This document shows, piece by piece, positions 42,701-54,431 of a DNA stretch of 64,000 nucleotides. Location of the stretch: positions 496,001 through 560,000 of the forward strand of contig JABYQU010000008.1 in the NCBI GenBank assembly GCA_022264855.1, read 5' to 3'. The DNA is from Lenzites betulinus. Taxonomy: Eukaryota > Basidiomycota > Agaricomycetes > Polyporales > Polyporaceae. Position 1 is the stretch's first letter. Each line of letters begins with the position of its first letter. Both the position numbers and the translations under genes were made by a program. The notes beneath the pieces are model-generated. The model saw nothing but the letters and a program-made list of their open reading frames with translations, was not told where the DNA came from and searched no databases.

Positions 42701-45444
42701 TCCATCGCCGCGGAGTGGTACGCGTAGGGCACGTCCAGGCGCGTGTACCGCACCTGCCTCGCCGCACAAAGCTCCTCGAAGCCGGACAGCTCGTCGAGAT
42801 CGCCGCCGATTACGAAGCTCCCCTCACTTGGGCGCATCCGTTCAGCGTCTTGCTTCTCTTCGGAGGGGAGAACGCACGTACCTGTTGTAGCAGCACACTT
42901 CCAGGTGAGAGAACGCGCTGAGCGAAGGCGAAAACTCGGATACGGCCCCGCGAACGGAAGTCATGCCAGTCTTGCTTGGCGTACACTTCGCAGCAAGAAG
43001 GTCTGCGCGTGTCGAGACCACCAGCAGTGCGTCGTCCAAAGAGATAACCCCAGCGATAGCCAGCGCCGCAAACTCCCCAAAGCTATGAGGGATTCGCGTC
43101 AGTATCGCTGGCTCTGGCACGGAATGGACGCTCCCACCTGTGGCCAAGCACCGCGCAGGGATGAACACCCCACGACATCCACATGCGGGCAAGGGCATAC
43201 TCCAGTACGAACAAGGCCGCCTGCGAAGAGCGGAAGACCACGGATGCGTCTTCCACAGTGGTCGCTGTGCCATCGAAAACGTCCAGGATTCCGGGTGCGC
43301 CCAGCGCCATGAGCTTCCGATGGCACTCGTTCACGATACGCGCGAAGGCCGGGATGCGCTGGTACAAATCACGACCCATGGCGGGATACTGGCTTCCTTG
43401 GCCTGAGAAGACGAAGATCACGTTTTCGGGGGACCTCGTCTTGACGACCTGCGCCGCCCGTAGGCTCGCTAGGAGCTCCAGCTTTGTTTTCCCCGAAGCG
43501 GCGATCCGGTAGTCGAAGAGCTGCCGACGTGCTGTTGCAGAATATGCGAAGTCTTGCAGCAACCTGTCATCATGGACATTTTCAAGAGCGGCCATGTACG
43601 TCTTCCGCCTTTCCTCTGCGGCCGCACTGCTCTTGCAAGAAAGCCCTATGACCAGCGCTCCTGACACAACCTCACTACGCGGAGGCTCTATGCGTTCCTC
43701 CAGTATGAGGGCACTGTTAGAACCAGAAGCACCAAAGTTTGTCAGCAGCGCAAGACGCGCTTTTCCCTCCGTGCCGTTCCAGGGCGTAGATGTGGTGTCA
43801 ATGCGTACGTTGTCAAGAGATAGATCCGGAATCCTGGGGTTCAGATTCGAAAATGAGATGTGTCGCGGGATAGTCCGATGACGAAGCATCAGGAGTAGCT
43901 TTGCCAGGCTGGCCGCGCCCGAAGCGGCCTCTGTATGTCCGATGTTCGCCTTGATCGACGTGATATGAAGGGGATTGGTGTCTGTGCGACCCACAGCGAA
44001 AACTTGCCGCACTGCCTCGAGTTCTGCGGGATCCCCTGCTTGTGTTCCGGTTCCATGGCACTCCGCGACACTGACGCCAAGAGGATCCACACCAGCAGCC
44101 GATACCAGCTTGTGAAAGAGGGCAGCCTGGGCGGGTACGTGGGGTTGGGTGATCGAGCGCGCGTTTCCGGACTGGTTGACTTCGGTGCCTCGTATGATGC
44201 CCAGGATCCTGTCGTTCTCCGCCAGTGCGTCATCAAGGCGTTTGAGGACGAACAAGCCACAGCCTTCGGAACGACAGTATCCGTCTGCGGAGGCGTCCCA
44301 TGGTCGGCACTGGCCCGTCTCGCTCAGGAAGTGGCCTTTGGCAAACCCTAGATACATCTTTGCAGGGTGGTGTCAAAACAGAAGAATACGAGTTGTCGGT
44401 CGGGCTTACGTCAGGACTGGAGATGATATTCACTCCCCCAGCGAGCGCAGCGTTACAATCTCCGGCGGTCAGCGCACGACACGCTTGGTGTATGGACACC
44501 AAAGAGGATGAACAGGCTGTGTCGAGCACCATGGAAGGCCCGCCAAGTCCGTATGCATAAGATAACCTGCCACTCAAGAACGCTTGAAGCGTCCCTGGAC
44601 AGGGTATCAGAGGTAGTCGCGGTGCAGAAAGCAGCTTGAGCTACCTGTGCTGTAGTACACATCTACGTGATCGCGTAGATTTTGCACGTAATCGTTCGTC
44701 GCCACGCCAATATACGCGCCGAAGCTGTCTGGGTCGAAGCTCGGTGTCGCCTTCGGGCAGTAGCCTGCGTTCTCCAAAGCGTCGTGTGCCAGCTGCAGGA
44801 GGATCCGTTGCTGTGGATCCATGCTTCGTGCTTCTCGTGGCGATATCTGAAAGAAGGAGTGATCGAAGATGTCTGGATTGCGGATAAAATTTCCCTTGGT
44901 GACATTCATTGATCTGCCACCAGGATTGGCGTCGTCAGAATAGGCGGAGATGTTGAAGCGCGTGGAGGGGATCTGCAGAGTCATGACCTTTGAGGGGGCC
45001 CGACAAAGCGTAGTTTACTATAAAGATCAGAGCATAGCGGCGTGTCACAGATCACAGCGGCCTCCGCCGCCCCTATTTGGGGCCTGTGTCACCGGTCACC
45101 GAGGCCGCCGCCGCTGGTGACATAGGTACGAAACACCGTAGGGCCGGCCGCCGCTCCGTACGGCGATGTCACCGGTCACCGTGGCCCCCGTCGCATCGTA
45201 CCCGGCTGGACACACCCAAACCTGCTGCCGCTATGCTCTGATCTATACAGTACTGCAGCTTACTTACCTGCTCAAGAGTATTCATCCCTTGTTCGAGCAC
45301 GGCCCATAGGCCTTCCGCGTCGCGAGCCTCACCCGGCAGCGCTAGAGACATGCCGACGATAGCGACAGACTTTGAAGGACATCGAGGGGGAGCATTGTGT
45401 GTCTTTCCAAGCTCCTCTTTACGTGATTGTTCAGAGTGCAGCAT
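39799..45444 (-). CDS. Iterative type I polyketide synthase, KS-AT-PT-ACP-TE
   Basis: This is a non-reducing-type polyketide synthase, expected to build an aromatic polyketide from malonyl units. From the ATG at 45,444, KS begins at [14 protein letters not shown] and has its active Cys in DTACSSS and histidines in ECHGTGTQ and [12 protein letters not shown] reads [18 protein letters not shown], with GHSFGE formed across an intron near 43,140-43,080. PT has its His in [17 protein letters not shown] and a DTLFHVAGF block. ACP is [12 protein letters not shown] has GWSFGG, formed across an intron near 40,400, and ends at 39,799. There is no SAT domain before KS, and no KR or ER is seen. The TE frame breaks near 40,025-40,037. 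Intron 1 is unusually long (about 280 bases) and repeat-bearing. No tailoring genes adjoin it. Confidence 0.85.
45025..45190. repeat. Short repeats inside PKS intron 1
   Basis: GTCACCGGTCACC-type units occur at 45,087-45,100 and 45,167-45,180, with a related GTCACAGATCACAG at 45,043. Each is followed by a GC-rich GGCC(G/T)CC block. They fill the first PKS intron (44,988-45,267). Confidence 0.7.
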
Positions 45445-45622
45445 GATTCCTGAGATGGGTGTCAGTACTAGGGAGCATGAGAGGTCGGCCGGGTTTTGAG
45501 AGACGTGCTGCTTACCAGCCTATATTTCGCAGAGATCAGATAGTGCAAAACCAGGATAGATCCTGCTGAGTGTCAGCGTGGGGTGATGAAAGACAGCTCG
45601 AGACGACGGAAGGGATTTTATA
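45445..45622 (-). promoter_or_regulatory. PKS TATA box and leader with intron
   Basis: On the minus strand, TATAAAAT lies at 45,622-45,615. A probable 5'-UTR intron runs from donor GTAAGC (about 45,515) to acceptor CATCTCAG just before GAATCATG. This leaves little room for an upstream coding exon and supports the start at 45,444. Confidence 0.6.
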
Positions 45623-45629
45623 CTCTGAG

Positions 45630-46040
45630 CGGGCGGGGCCAGGACTGGAGCCGTTGACAGCCCTCGAACGCCGGACACTCGGAAGACGCCACAGAAGCTT
45701 TCGTCGGAACATGCTGCTCGGGACACAAGTACAGTCGCCCTAAAGGAAGCGACGGTCAGTATTCCAAGAGCCGGAACTTGGCGGAACATGTGAACCTCGT
45801 CACCTCACGTCCTGCCTGATTCCTCGGACAATACGATTGACGTTTGTAGTCTCTTTAGGCCTGTTTCTGCGTTTCCGCATATCTCCCGCCAAACCTGAGG
45901 CCTGAGACTGCATGTTTGTGCTCGAACGGCGATATACCAGCGGCCCGCGGGCGCCAGGACCGGAGCCATCAAGCGAACGCCGCCCAAAAGGAAGACGCCG
46001 CAGACGTTCTCAGAAAATACTGATCGGGTCATCTTCGTAG
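45630..46040. repeat. Duplicated promoter segment upstream of the PKS
   Basis: A block of about 90 bases at 45,634-45,722 (CCAGGACTGGAGCC, CGAACGCC, GGAAGACGCC) recurs at about 45,949-46,035 in the same orientation (CCAGGACCGGAGCC, CGAACGCC, GGAAGACGCC). The copies are about 315 bases apart. The second copy abuts the start of the zinc-finger duplication unit. Confidence 0.6.
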
Positions 46041-46099
46041 CATGAGGCGCGTGCACGCCATAGGAAGCAGCGTTGAGTTTGAGAAGAGTCTGAAGGAAA

Positions 46100-46960
46100 A
46101 GTGCATGCGGCCATCCTCGTTCCTCTCAACCTTCTCCAAACACGGACAAACTGCAGCTCGGCGCTTGTGCATCGGCGGTGGCAGACAATGCCAGCGGACC
46201 AAGCGGCCACTCACTCAACAACTTCCTCTATCGCATTGTGATACAAGCTTCTAATGATTGCGTGTCTCCCAAAGAACCAACAGCCAGCTTAATATCTCAA
46301 CATAACACAGGTACTAAGAAAACATGGATATATACTTATCTGGATCTGTAGGCTCTTCCGAGTCAGTTGTGCTGCGCTGTGATTCTGAGCCGGTACTTCG
46401 CCTATGCTACTGCTTTGTTTCCTCGCGCCTACCAACAGCCTCTCGATCCATATAGTACAAGCATCATAGAATTTCGTACAAGCTCCGTCCTTCAAGCCAT
46501 TGATCTCGTCTTCAGATTGCCTCCATTCCGCCTACATATACGCGGGGGCTCGTGGAAAACTTGAACACGACAGCGGCACCGCGCGTCTGCCGCATATTCC
46601 CCGCAAACGGATGCGCAATACCCTCCAAATGGTACCAGGCGGGATTTCCAGGGACCGAGCGAGTGCCACTCCGCTTAACCGACTGTCCGCGTCGTAGCCA
46701 AACCCTGGACCAAGCGTACTACGCCGCGACTCATGATCGCATAGGCAAATCTCTCGTCTTTGCGGCGATGAGTCAAACCGCGCTCATTATAGCCCAACGC
46801 GCCGACCAGAGCAATGCAGCAAAATGCCAGAGGATGCATTGCGCTAGCAAGTACAAGCGCGTCGTCCTCATGGACGTTTTCATGCTTGAACATGATCGAG
46901 TAAATCGATGTTCAAGCGGTACGCTTTGCTCTGCACAGTAGAATGGTTATAAAAGGTGCG
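46100..46960 (+). promoter_or_regulatory. Upstream block and TATA box of zinc-finger copy 2
   Basis: This is the counterpart of 3,360-4,195. GGTTATAAAAGG begins at 46,943, about 80 bases before the ATG at 47,031. No gene is seen within it. Confidence 0.6.
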
Positions 46961-47030
46961 CGCGCAGTGTCTGAATGCCAGCCCACAGCTCGTAACACTT
47001 CAGTATCATCCCTCGCTACTCCCCGCTTCT

Positions 47031-48261
47031 ATGTATCCTCCTGCCTCAACCATGCGCGATTCCTCGGGCCTTCCGTGGAACTATGTACCAGTGCATCCAG
47101 CAAATACGGAATTTTTGGTCAGCACTCGCTATTCGAATCGATCGGCACACAGTCCCAGCGCTGACCATCTTCCCCACCAGCCCCTTTCAGGAAACCAGCA
47201 GGCCTATCTATCCTCGCACCCAACATCGCGTCCTATACCACCGCAGTTCTCTGCCCCGGCGCCAACATTCCAGCAGGCTCCGCCCTACGGCATTCCCGAT
47301 TGGCTAGATCCGATATACGTCTCTGGCGTATTCCCACCGACACCGCCGGCTCCCTTGGACTGCCAGGTACGTCGCACAATTTCTTGCACGTCCGCTCCGC
47401 GCTGAAGCTTGTATCTCCATAGGAATCGCCCCAGCACGCTGTTCGCCACGAGCCCACCAGTGCGGTCGGGCCGCACGACCCAACGAGCTTGCACGGGCCG
47501 TTTGCTCCCCCCGTCCCCGCCACCCAGGGGTACCAGCAGCGGCTGCACCACACGCAGCGTGCACCGTCAGCGCACGACGTCATATCGCAGCGCGTGCGAG
47601 ATGGGCACGAGGGGCCTCCCTACCCAGGCCCGTCCTACGCCCCGGGTCTCGGTAGCAGCACGACGACCTATCGCTCGCACCAACGAGGCGAAGACCCGCG
47701 CGCGCATTCCAGTCAGGTCATCGGTCGCTCGGTACAAGCCGCGTCTTTTGAAGCATCAACAATTGCCAGGGGGGCGCACGATGCGAGTGCTGCCAGCCAG
47801 AGAATGCAAGCCCCGCCGGAGCAGAATGTACCAGTGTCCGATGAACCGGTGTCCTACCGGTGCGGCATCGACGGGTGTGAGACCGTCCTCACCAACAAGA
47901 CCTCCCAGGGTCACCTAAGGAGCCTGCACTACCCTGTGTCCGACTATCCGGATCGCCAGAGAGCGGATTGTCGCTATACGGGCTGCGGTAAAGATCTAGC
48001 GTCGTTCTGTGGCCTCCTTACCCACTGCCAGAGGGTGCACTGGCAGTCGTGTGGAGAAACGTGCCCCGTGTGCCAAGTGCACCTTGCACACAGAACTTCG
48101 CTGTCGAGGCACTGGAAGACCCGGCATCCGGGTGAGTGACGCGTTGTGTTCGTGTCGTCGTCGCGCTCAACGTCATGCCTCGTGATCATCGTCGGATTAC
48201 AGAGTTACAGCCTCCTTACAGTGGGAAATCCTCCACTGTGAAAAGAGTGCGACACGGATAG
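47031..48261 (+). CDS. Three-finger C2H2 protein, unrecognised family (copy 2)
   Basis: Exons 47,031-47,366, 47,423-48,131 and 48,203-48,261 give about 367 residues without interruption, so this is the best-preserved member. The Pro/Ser-rich N-terminus contains PAPTFQQAPPYGIPDWLDP and YVSGVFPP, nearly identical to copy 1. A linker with PPYPGPSYAPG follows, then one module: CGIDGCETVL, CRYTGCGKDL and CPVCQVHL, each with its His pair, ending HPG at the phase-1 donor. It lies divergent to the PKS, with about 1.6 kb between start codons. Whether it regulates anything is unknown. The gene being part of a dispersed repeat family argues against a dedicated cluster regulator. Confidence 0.7.
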
Positions 48262-51200
48262 GCAAGACCAGGCTGATGACGACAAAGAACATCAAGGTGA
48301 CGACGCTGCAATAGCGACTGGACTTGATGTTCAGACTGCATCGCACATGCGAGGCTTCAACGCACCTTGAGCCGTGTTTTCACCCCTTGCCGTTTCAACC
48401 CCTCCCCCGCTATACAGCCTGGCGCGCCGCACTACGGCTCGTATAGCTCCGGATACCATAACATTAACACGTTAGATACACGCCCCTCTTCTCCCGTTCC
48501 TTCTGTTCTCTTTCCCCTGGCCGCGCCCCACGGTCACGGAGATGTCAAACCTTCTTCCCCATATTAGAATGTCGTCAACAGTGTACCCTCCTTCGCAATA
48601 CAGCGCCCTCCCGTCAAGCCCGTCACGCCAGGCGAGCCGTATTCTCCCGGTGCCGATGAACAAACCCCTCCCGTGTTGTGACAGAGCGCTGGCCAGACGG
48701 CCTGACAGACGGCATCAGTGCATCGTATGTCGACGTCGGCTTCCCTGCGTGCACGGGTACAGTGGGTGCTTCTCGCCAAGACGCGCGGCTCTGGACACAA
48801 CAAGGGCCCCCCTGCCTAGGCTTGGCGGGGGTGTGGACGGCCGACGGGTCGATCGCTCCATCGTCCGTTAGGGTCGCAAGGTTGGCGCCCAAGGCACGGC
48901 TCCGAGCCTGGGGAGCATGGCTAACGGGCGGACCATGTGATGCTAGGTTCTTCTTCGCCGAAAGTATGGTGCGGCGAAACGCTAGAGAGCTTGCACAAGG
49001 GCACTGCACGGGCATCGCACCCTGTGCATGGAGATGAACGTGCGTGCGGTAGCACTTACTTACCTCGGAAAGGTCCGTCGGGTCCCGACTTGAGGCGGCA
49101 CCGCGAGTAAGGATGTCGAGTAGGACAATACAGCCTGAGCTGTCGGCTGTAGGGCGGAGCTCCTGCGCTGGGAGGACCCGAGTGAACACACTGATATGTA
49201 ACTGTTGGCCCTTGCTGTGGTCATGGCGAGTCGACGCCCCATCTTCGGTCGTGTCATGACGTATGTAGCGCGTAGAGATCGTGCTCGCCTGGTTTTCCGG
49301 CGGGAACTTGAGACGGAGCGCCTCTGCAAAGCTGACTGCCCGGTGTTCCCTGACCGCCGTCCACCATTGTGTCATCCAGCGCTCTCAGACGACGTGAATA
49401 CCTCGAGCGAGGTATCATGTGGTGGACTGCCCGCCCTGCATGTGGCCCGAGACGTTACGGCGGGGGCTGCTTCGCCAACACGGCGGCCTCAATCTTCGCA
49501 CAGGATGACTTCATATAGTTCCTCATAGAGGACGCCCCAGCGCCCGCCGCCCACGGAATCTGTATAAGGGCCAATCATGAAATCCCTGTACTGATCTGCA
49601 GAGTCAGAGACATGTGCAGCGATAGACCAAAAATGCTTCACTCGCCGTTCCAGGCGATAGGGAGCGTCGCAAAGCCGCACAAGCGACGTACGGATGGCAT
49701 CCGAGGACGGTGGAAAGGTTTGGCCAATCCCCATAATGAAGACTCACGTAAATTCGCAGGCTGTCGCTCCGAAGCAGACTATGACGCATAATATACACGC
49801 CCGTCGATATCATGTAACCGGCGGAGCGCTCACGTACTATGACACGAATTCAGGGACGTCTGAGGCGCTGTACGGTGACAGATGTAGATGGGAGGGTAAA
49901 GTCTGGTAGGGTGGAACGTGCAAGCGCGGGGAGCGGTAAACATGACGAGACGGGGAGCGAGAAACGCGCCATAGGAAGACGCCGTTAAAGCGGGGGCCTC
50001 GAGTGCGCACCAGTGGGGCTGCGCACGGGGCGACGGTGTCGAGCGAGTCTGGATCAGCGCGACGAGCGTCCGGACACTGCAAGCCCGCGGAGGCGAGGAT
50101 GGGACATTAATGCATTACACGGCGCTCTAGCGGTCCCGTGTGCTGGGAATTGAGTCGGGCCATGCACCGGTGTCCGGCGTGCGGGTGCAGATGTTACTGA
50201 CAGCTCGGACCCTTCGAGTTGTGGAGCCTATGTGCCGAGGATCACGCGAAGATGCAGTATACGACCGTTGATCTGGCCGCCGGCCGCGCGCCCACGCACG
50301 GCCGCCTCGACGCTGCACCCGCGGGACAGTCTGGGGGGACAAGCGAGAAACAAAGCGCCGCATGTCAGTCACATGGAAGGGAACATCCTGCACATTCGAA
50401 CTTACCCACCGAGAGAGGCCAGCCCGTCTCACCACGTTCTGCGTTCGCCGCAGACTCGCACCAGTCGTGGACGTTCCCTACCAACCCTGGGCGTATGTCT
50501 GCACCCGTTTCATAGAACGCCGGACGCAGGGTTCCCGCGAAGCATCCCGAGGGGTCCGGACGAGGCTAGACAGGGAGGATGTACTCGGCAAGTACGATAA
50601 TGTAGTGGTTGCTCTCGATGCCGAGCGAGTCCAGCCGGGCGTTCTGTTCTGTTTGTGCGTGTTGTGCAGGACCGTTGATCTCGAACGCCCGATTTCAGCG
50701 CTATTTGCGGCCGTGGGAACGAGATTATGGCCAAATCCTAATTGTGTAACTTTATTCAACACCTTCTGCCAACTTCTCAGACTGGCTACGCTTGTCCCGA
50801 CTTCGAACGACACTCATCCTGTCCTTCAAGCTATAGACTACGTTCTTGCTGAGCAGTAGGGCGTATCCCAGAGCTGCTGCCTCTTCAGGCAAGGGCGTCA
50901 AAGCAGCGGACCCGACGTGACAGGGATCCCCACTCCAGCCCGCCTTATGTCCTCTGCCAATTACAACATGGAGCATCCAACACGCTTCGCTTGTCTCGCC
51001 CACCTGATGTGTGATTGGCTGTATATTCTGCCATTCGTCGCAATTTGCTCCAGATGGGCTCATCCTGCACCCCGTGTGCGCCATCGTTCATTTGCTATGG
51101 TCTCTGGAGGCTCTGCTAAAGAAGCCGAGAACACCTGGTCTCCCGCCACTCTCCGTGCGCGATGAACGAAGCCTTCTAAATCCGCAATGCAGACGCATCT

Positions 51201-51580
51201 TCCACAGGCACCGACATACTCTGCGCCGGCGCCGTGTCTCTCCCAGCTCCTCATTGGCTCGCTAAGACAGACCAACATGCGGCATCCCGGTTTTGGGGTG
51301 CGCAGTGTCCGCCGCTCAATCAACGACCACTGCTCCGATGTCACTGGCCCTTCGAAATCCTGCCTAAACCGCCGACGGCGGTCCATTCATTTGTGGAGTA
51401 CGCGGTGTGATCGAGCTGTCTGTTGCTGGAGTTAGCGCGCAGTCGCTCTCGGCGATGCGCGACACGGCTGTGAAACACCGACTCGTTCTCTGCGTTCCAC
51501 CTTAGGCCTGAGAGAAGGGTTCAGTGTATCGCAAACCGGGTCGAGATGGCGGACGAGAATGAAAAATACCGTTCAGCAAA
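48262..51580. other. Long stretch without a convincing gene
   Basis: Two minus-strand open pieces look more protein-like than the rest. One is 49,734-49,489 (81 codons, containing VKHFWSIAAHVSDSADQ and RWGVLYEELYEVILCED). The other is 49,375-49,064, which ends at a good donor (GTAAGTAAG) after DPTDLSE. I could not join them in one frame or recognise a family. A plus-strand frame at 50,362-50,859 (165 codons) shows no motif. Decayed genes or element remnants are likely. Confidence 0.35.
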
Positions 51581-51582
51581 GG

Positions 51583-51588
51583 TATAAA
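51583..51588 (+). promoter_or_regulatory. TATA box
   Basis: TATAAA in the context AAAGGTATAAAGGC, 102 bases before the ATG at 51,690, followed by a pyrimidine/CA-rich leader. Confidence 0.65.
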
Positions 51589-51689
51589 GGCGTCCCCCCG
51601 CTGAGCCAGATCGACATTGGCATCGAGTCAGTCTTTCCACCTCCAGCCCTCCCATCTCTCAGACACCACCACTCTCCCTACACTCCAAG

Positions 51690-52485
51690 ATGTTCTCTTT
51701 CAGCACCATCGCCGTCTTCGCGACGCTCGCCTTCAGCGCCCTCACCTCCGCCCTTCCGAACGTAGTTGACCGCAGCGCCGCCGTGCCCGAGGTTGCCCGC
51801 GCGGTCGCTGCTCAGGACACAGTTGCTTTGATCTTCAACGACGCCCAGACCCAGCTCCTCCCCTTCACCAACCAGCTGAGTGCGTTGATGCCGCGATTTG
51901 ACATTGCAGAACACACCGCTGACGACCTCCTCAGAGTTCGCGACCAAGCAGAACGCGACGGTCGAGGGTCTCACTCCCGCCATCAACGGCATCCAGGGTG
52001 TCCTCACGTCCACCACGACGCGCATCCACGGACTCCGGGGCAAGCCCGCTGAGATCATCCTGCTCGCCCTCGACGGCACCGTCATCCTCACCGTCGCCGA
52101 GGTCGCCAAGATCATCGCTTCCGTGCTCATCGTACGCTGCCCATCCCCCTCACCATTCCTGCAATGATCTCACCACTTTCATACAGCTTGTCTTCGACGC
52201 CCTCGCTGCTGTCAAGGCTCTTCTTGGGCTCGCCATCGCTCCCGCTGTCTTCCTGCTCCTCGTCGGCGTCGGGTAAGTCATAATGAGCAGCATCACTTTC
52301 GAGAACGCGTATTCTAACACGCCCACAGCAACGTCGTCGGCACCCTCCTCCAAGCCGTTACCCTCATCGTCGGCGCCGTCCTCATTGACCTGACCACCGT
52401 TCTCGTGCCCCTCCTCGGCAGTGTCATCGGCATCATCCAGGGTCTCGGCCTCACCCTCATTCTGACCCTCCTCGGCCTCCTCTAA
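51690..52485 (+). CDS. Small secreted or membrane protein with hydrophobic C-terminus
   Basis: Four exons (51,690-51,879, 51,935-52,131, 52,187-52,272 and 52,329-52,485) encode about 209 residues. A signal peptide (FSTIAVFATLAFSALTSALP) is followed by a polar region with QNATVEGLTPAINGIQGVL. Three long hydrophobic stretches follow: IILLALDGTVILTVAEVAKI, then ALLGLAIAPAVFLLLVGVG, and the C-terminus GSVIGIIQGLGLTLILTLL. There are no Cys residues, so it is not a hydrophobin. No family is recognised; membrane or surface association is inferred from composition. Confidence 0.75.
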
Positions 52486-54230
52486 GTGGCATCTGAGTAT
52501 TAGTTAAGAGGTCTGTCTTTCTTTCCTCGGAGATCGCAACCACCTATTGACATATTGCACAGTCATTCTGACGAGTTGCGGCGGCCATATGCGCAGTGGT
52601 GTGCCGTTCCACGTTGGCCTGCGCGAGTTCGTGAAGCGCAGATGAGGCTGTAGAGGACCTCTGGAGTTTACAAATTTCCTTCCCCTGTCTGAGAGTCTGG
52701 AGTTGGCTACGCGAACCGTGGAATCGATCAATATACATCTGTGACCGTATGATACGAGGGATTCCTTCCGGGACGCAATGCGGCCCGCAGTGTGTGATAA
52801 AGTTTTCGGTGAGTGTTCACGGGTATGGGACAAGCACTGCCTTTCTCGCGCCCTGCACACCCTCGGCCCTATTCCGCCTTCTCCTCAAGAAGGCGCTGTA
52901 CTGATCGGAGGGAGCGGGACATCGATTATCGCGCGCGGCGAAGGCGCAAAGGACCCGCCTCCCCGCGGACGAACACCCCACTTCCCCGCTGATGATCCAC
53001 AGAACCTGCCTAATCGGTCGCAATGTCCGCTGTGGGCGCCTCCACCGCGCCGCCTGTGATCAATCTCACCAGTTCTGCTTCTCCTCGGCGTTATTGGAAG
53101 CCCAGCCCCACAGACGAAGGCGCGTCCATGGGATGCCGCGCGCGGTAGCAATGGTGCGCGTGCGACGCGGATGCGCCTGGGCGCGGCTTCGCGCGCTGCT
53201 GGATGGCGTGCTTATGCCGCTTTGGCACTTACGTGAGTGCGGCTGTGCCCCAGAAGCGGTCTCGAGGACGTTGGTGCGCTTGCTGTTGCGCATGGAAGAC
53301 GCTGCCGTACGGGGGCGGGCTAGCGGGAGAAGATGCGGGACGTCGCAGCAAATCCTGGCGGGAGGATTGGCAGGCGTTGTACGTACCCGCGTCGACGACC
53401 CGTCAAAGGATCGCCTTAATCTCCGCTACCGCCGAAGGGCCTAGGGCGGAGGGGCCGAAGAGACTGACTTGCGACGACACTTGGGCCCTTCTAGCTGCAC
53501 CTTGGACATCTTCCCTCAATTAAGAGGCTGCTTCGGCGGCGTTTTGGAACAAAGCACTTCCCCGGGAGAGGGGATAGCATCCCGTCGGGTGGAAGTACGT
53601 CTATCATTCCCGACGGACTACTGGGATCATTGACAACCTTTGTGTCGCCTTCATAGCGGATCAGAAGGTGGATACGAAGCGCACGTTCGCGAAGCGGGAA
53701 GGATGAGAGGCCGAGACAACGACGCCGCTGTGTCTGACTCACGTCGGTCGTGGTCGGTAATGCGTATCCCCATATGTCCCTGCCACTCAAGATTATCAGT
53801 CAAGGTCATATTATGCGAAACTCCTGTGTGGAATGCACACGCCAGAACGACAACCTTTCACAGACGATATGTCTTAGCAGCGAAGTCTCCGATGGTGGGT
53901 AATCACCGAGGTGTGTAATACATACCAAATGCTTCGATAATACCAGTGAAGCACCAGGCAGAAGTTACAGCCGTTGAGGATCGGCCGCAAGGAGATATCA
54001 CCGCAGAACATCCCTCCATCTCGTTAACGGCCATGGAGGTTAGTAGTTGCCAAGCCAAGATCTAGCTGAGCGCGGGTGTAGAAAGTCGGCGTGGGCGCCT
54101 CTTTCCACGTGGACAGTCGCCACATTTGGGCACTTTCCAAATTCGCTACTCAACGCCTCGACGTCATAGGCGTCTAACGCGACTGTTCTCGTACTTTCGT
54201 CGAAGCGTCAGGGACCCATCTCGACCCTGC
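52486..54230. other. Intergenic region, no firm gene
   Basis: A minus-strand frame at 53,790-53,491 contains a protein-like stretch (HLLIRYEGDTKVVNDPSSPS) but no motif or clear start. A plus-strand frame at 53,203-53,523 is also unrecognised. The rest shows only short frames. Confidence 0.35.
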
Positions 54231-54310
54231 TCTGCGAAATTTCGAGACAAAGCCACGAAAATCCAGAGGTCCCAAGGTTACGCATATGCAGCTCATGCAA
54301 GTGTATAAAA
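54231..54310 (+). promoter_or_regulatory. Heat-shock-type promoter with HSE and TATA box
   Basis: GAAATTTC (54,236-54,243) fits the inverted GAAnnTTC heat-shock element core, and partial TTC/GAA units lie just upstream (TTTCGTCGAAG at about 54,195). TATAAAA is at 54,304-54,310, about 120 bases before the ATG. This is typical of HSF-driven genes. Confidence 0.6.
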
Positions 54311-54431
54311 GGGGGGCCGTTTGCGCTCTTGCTGTTCAGCAGAAAACAACAAAACACTCTCGATCCACATCGTCTATACCCTCTTAACACTTCTATCTTC
54401 TCTCTCCCAAACCCTCTACCCTTCAAACGAG

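Noticed and set aside
46956..48261. Zinc-finger copy 2 as a pathway-specific regulator of the adjacent PKS
   Set aside because: It is divergent to the PKS and only about 1.6 kb away, but it is one of three dispersed copies, two of them not near any PKS. Position alone is not enough.
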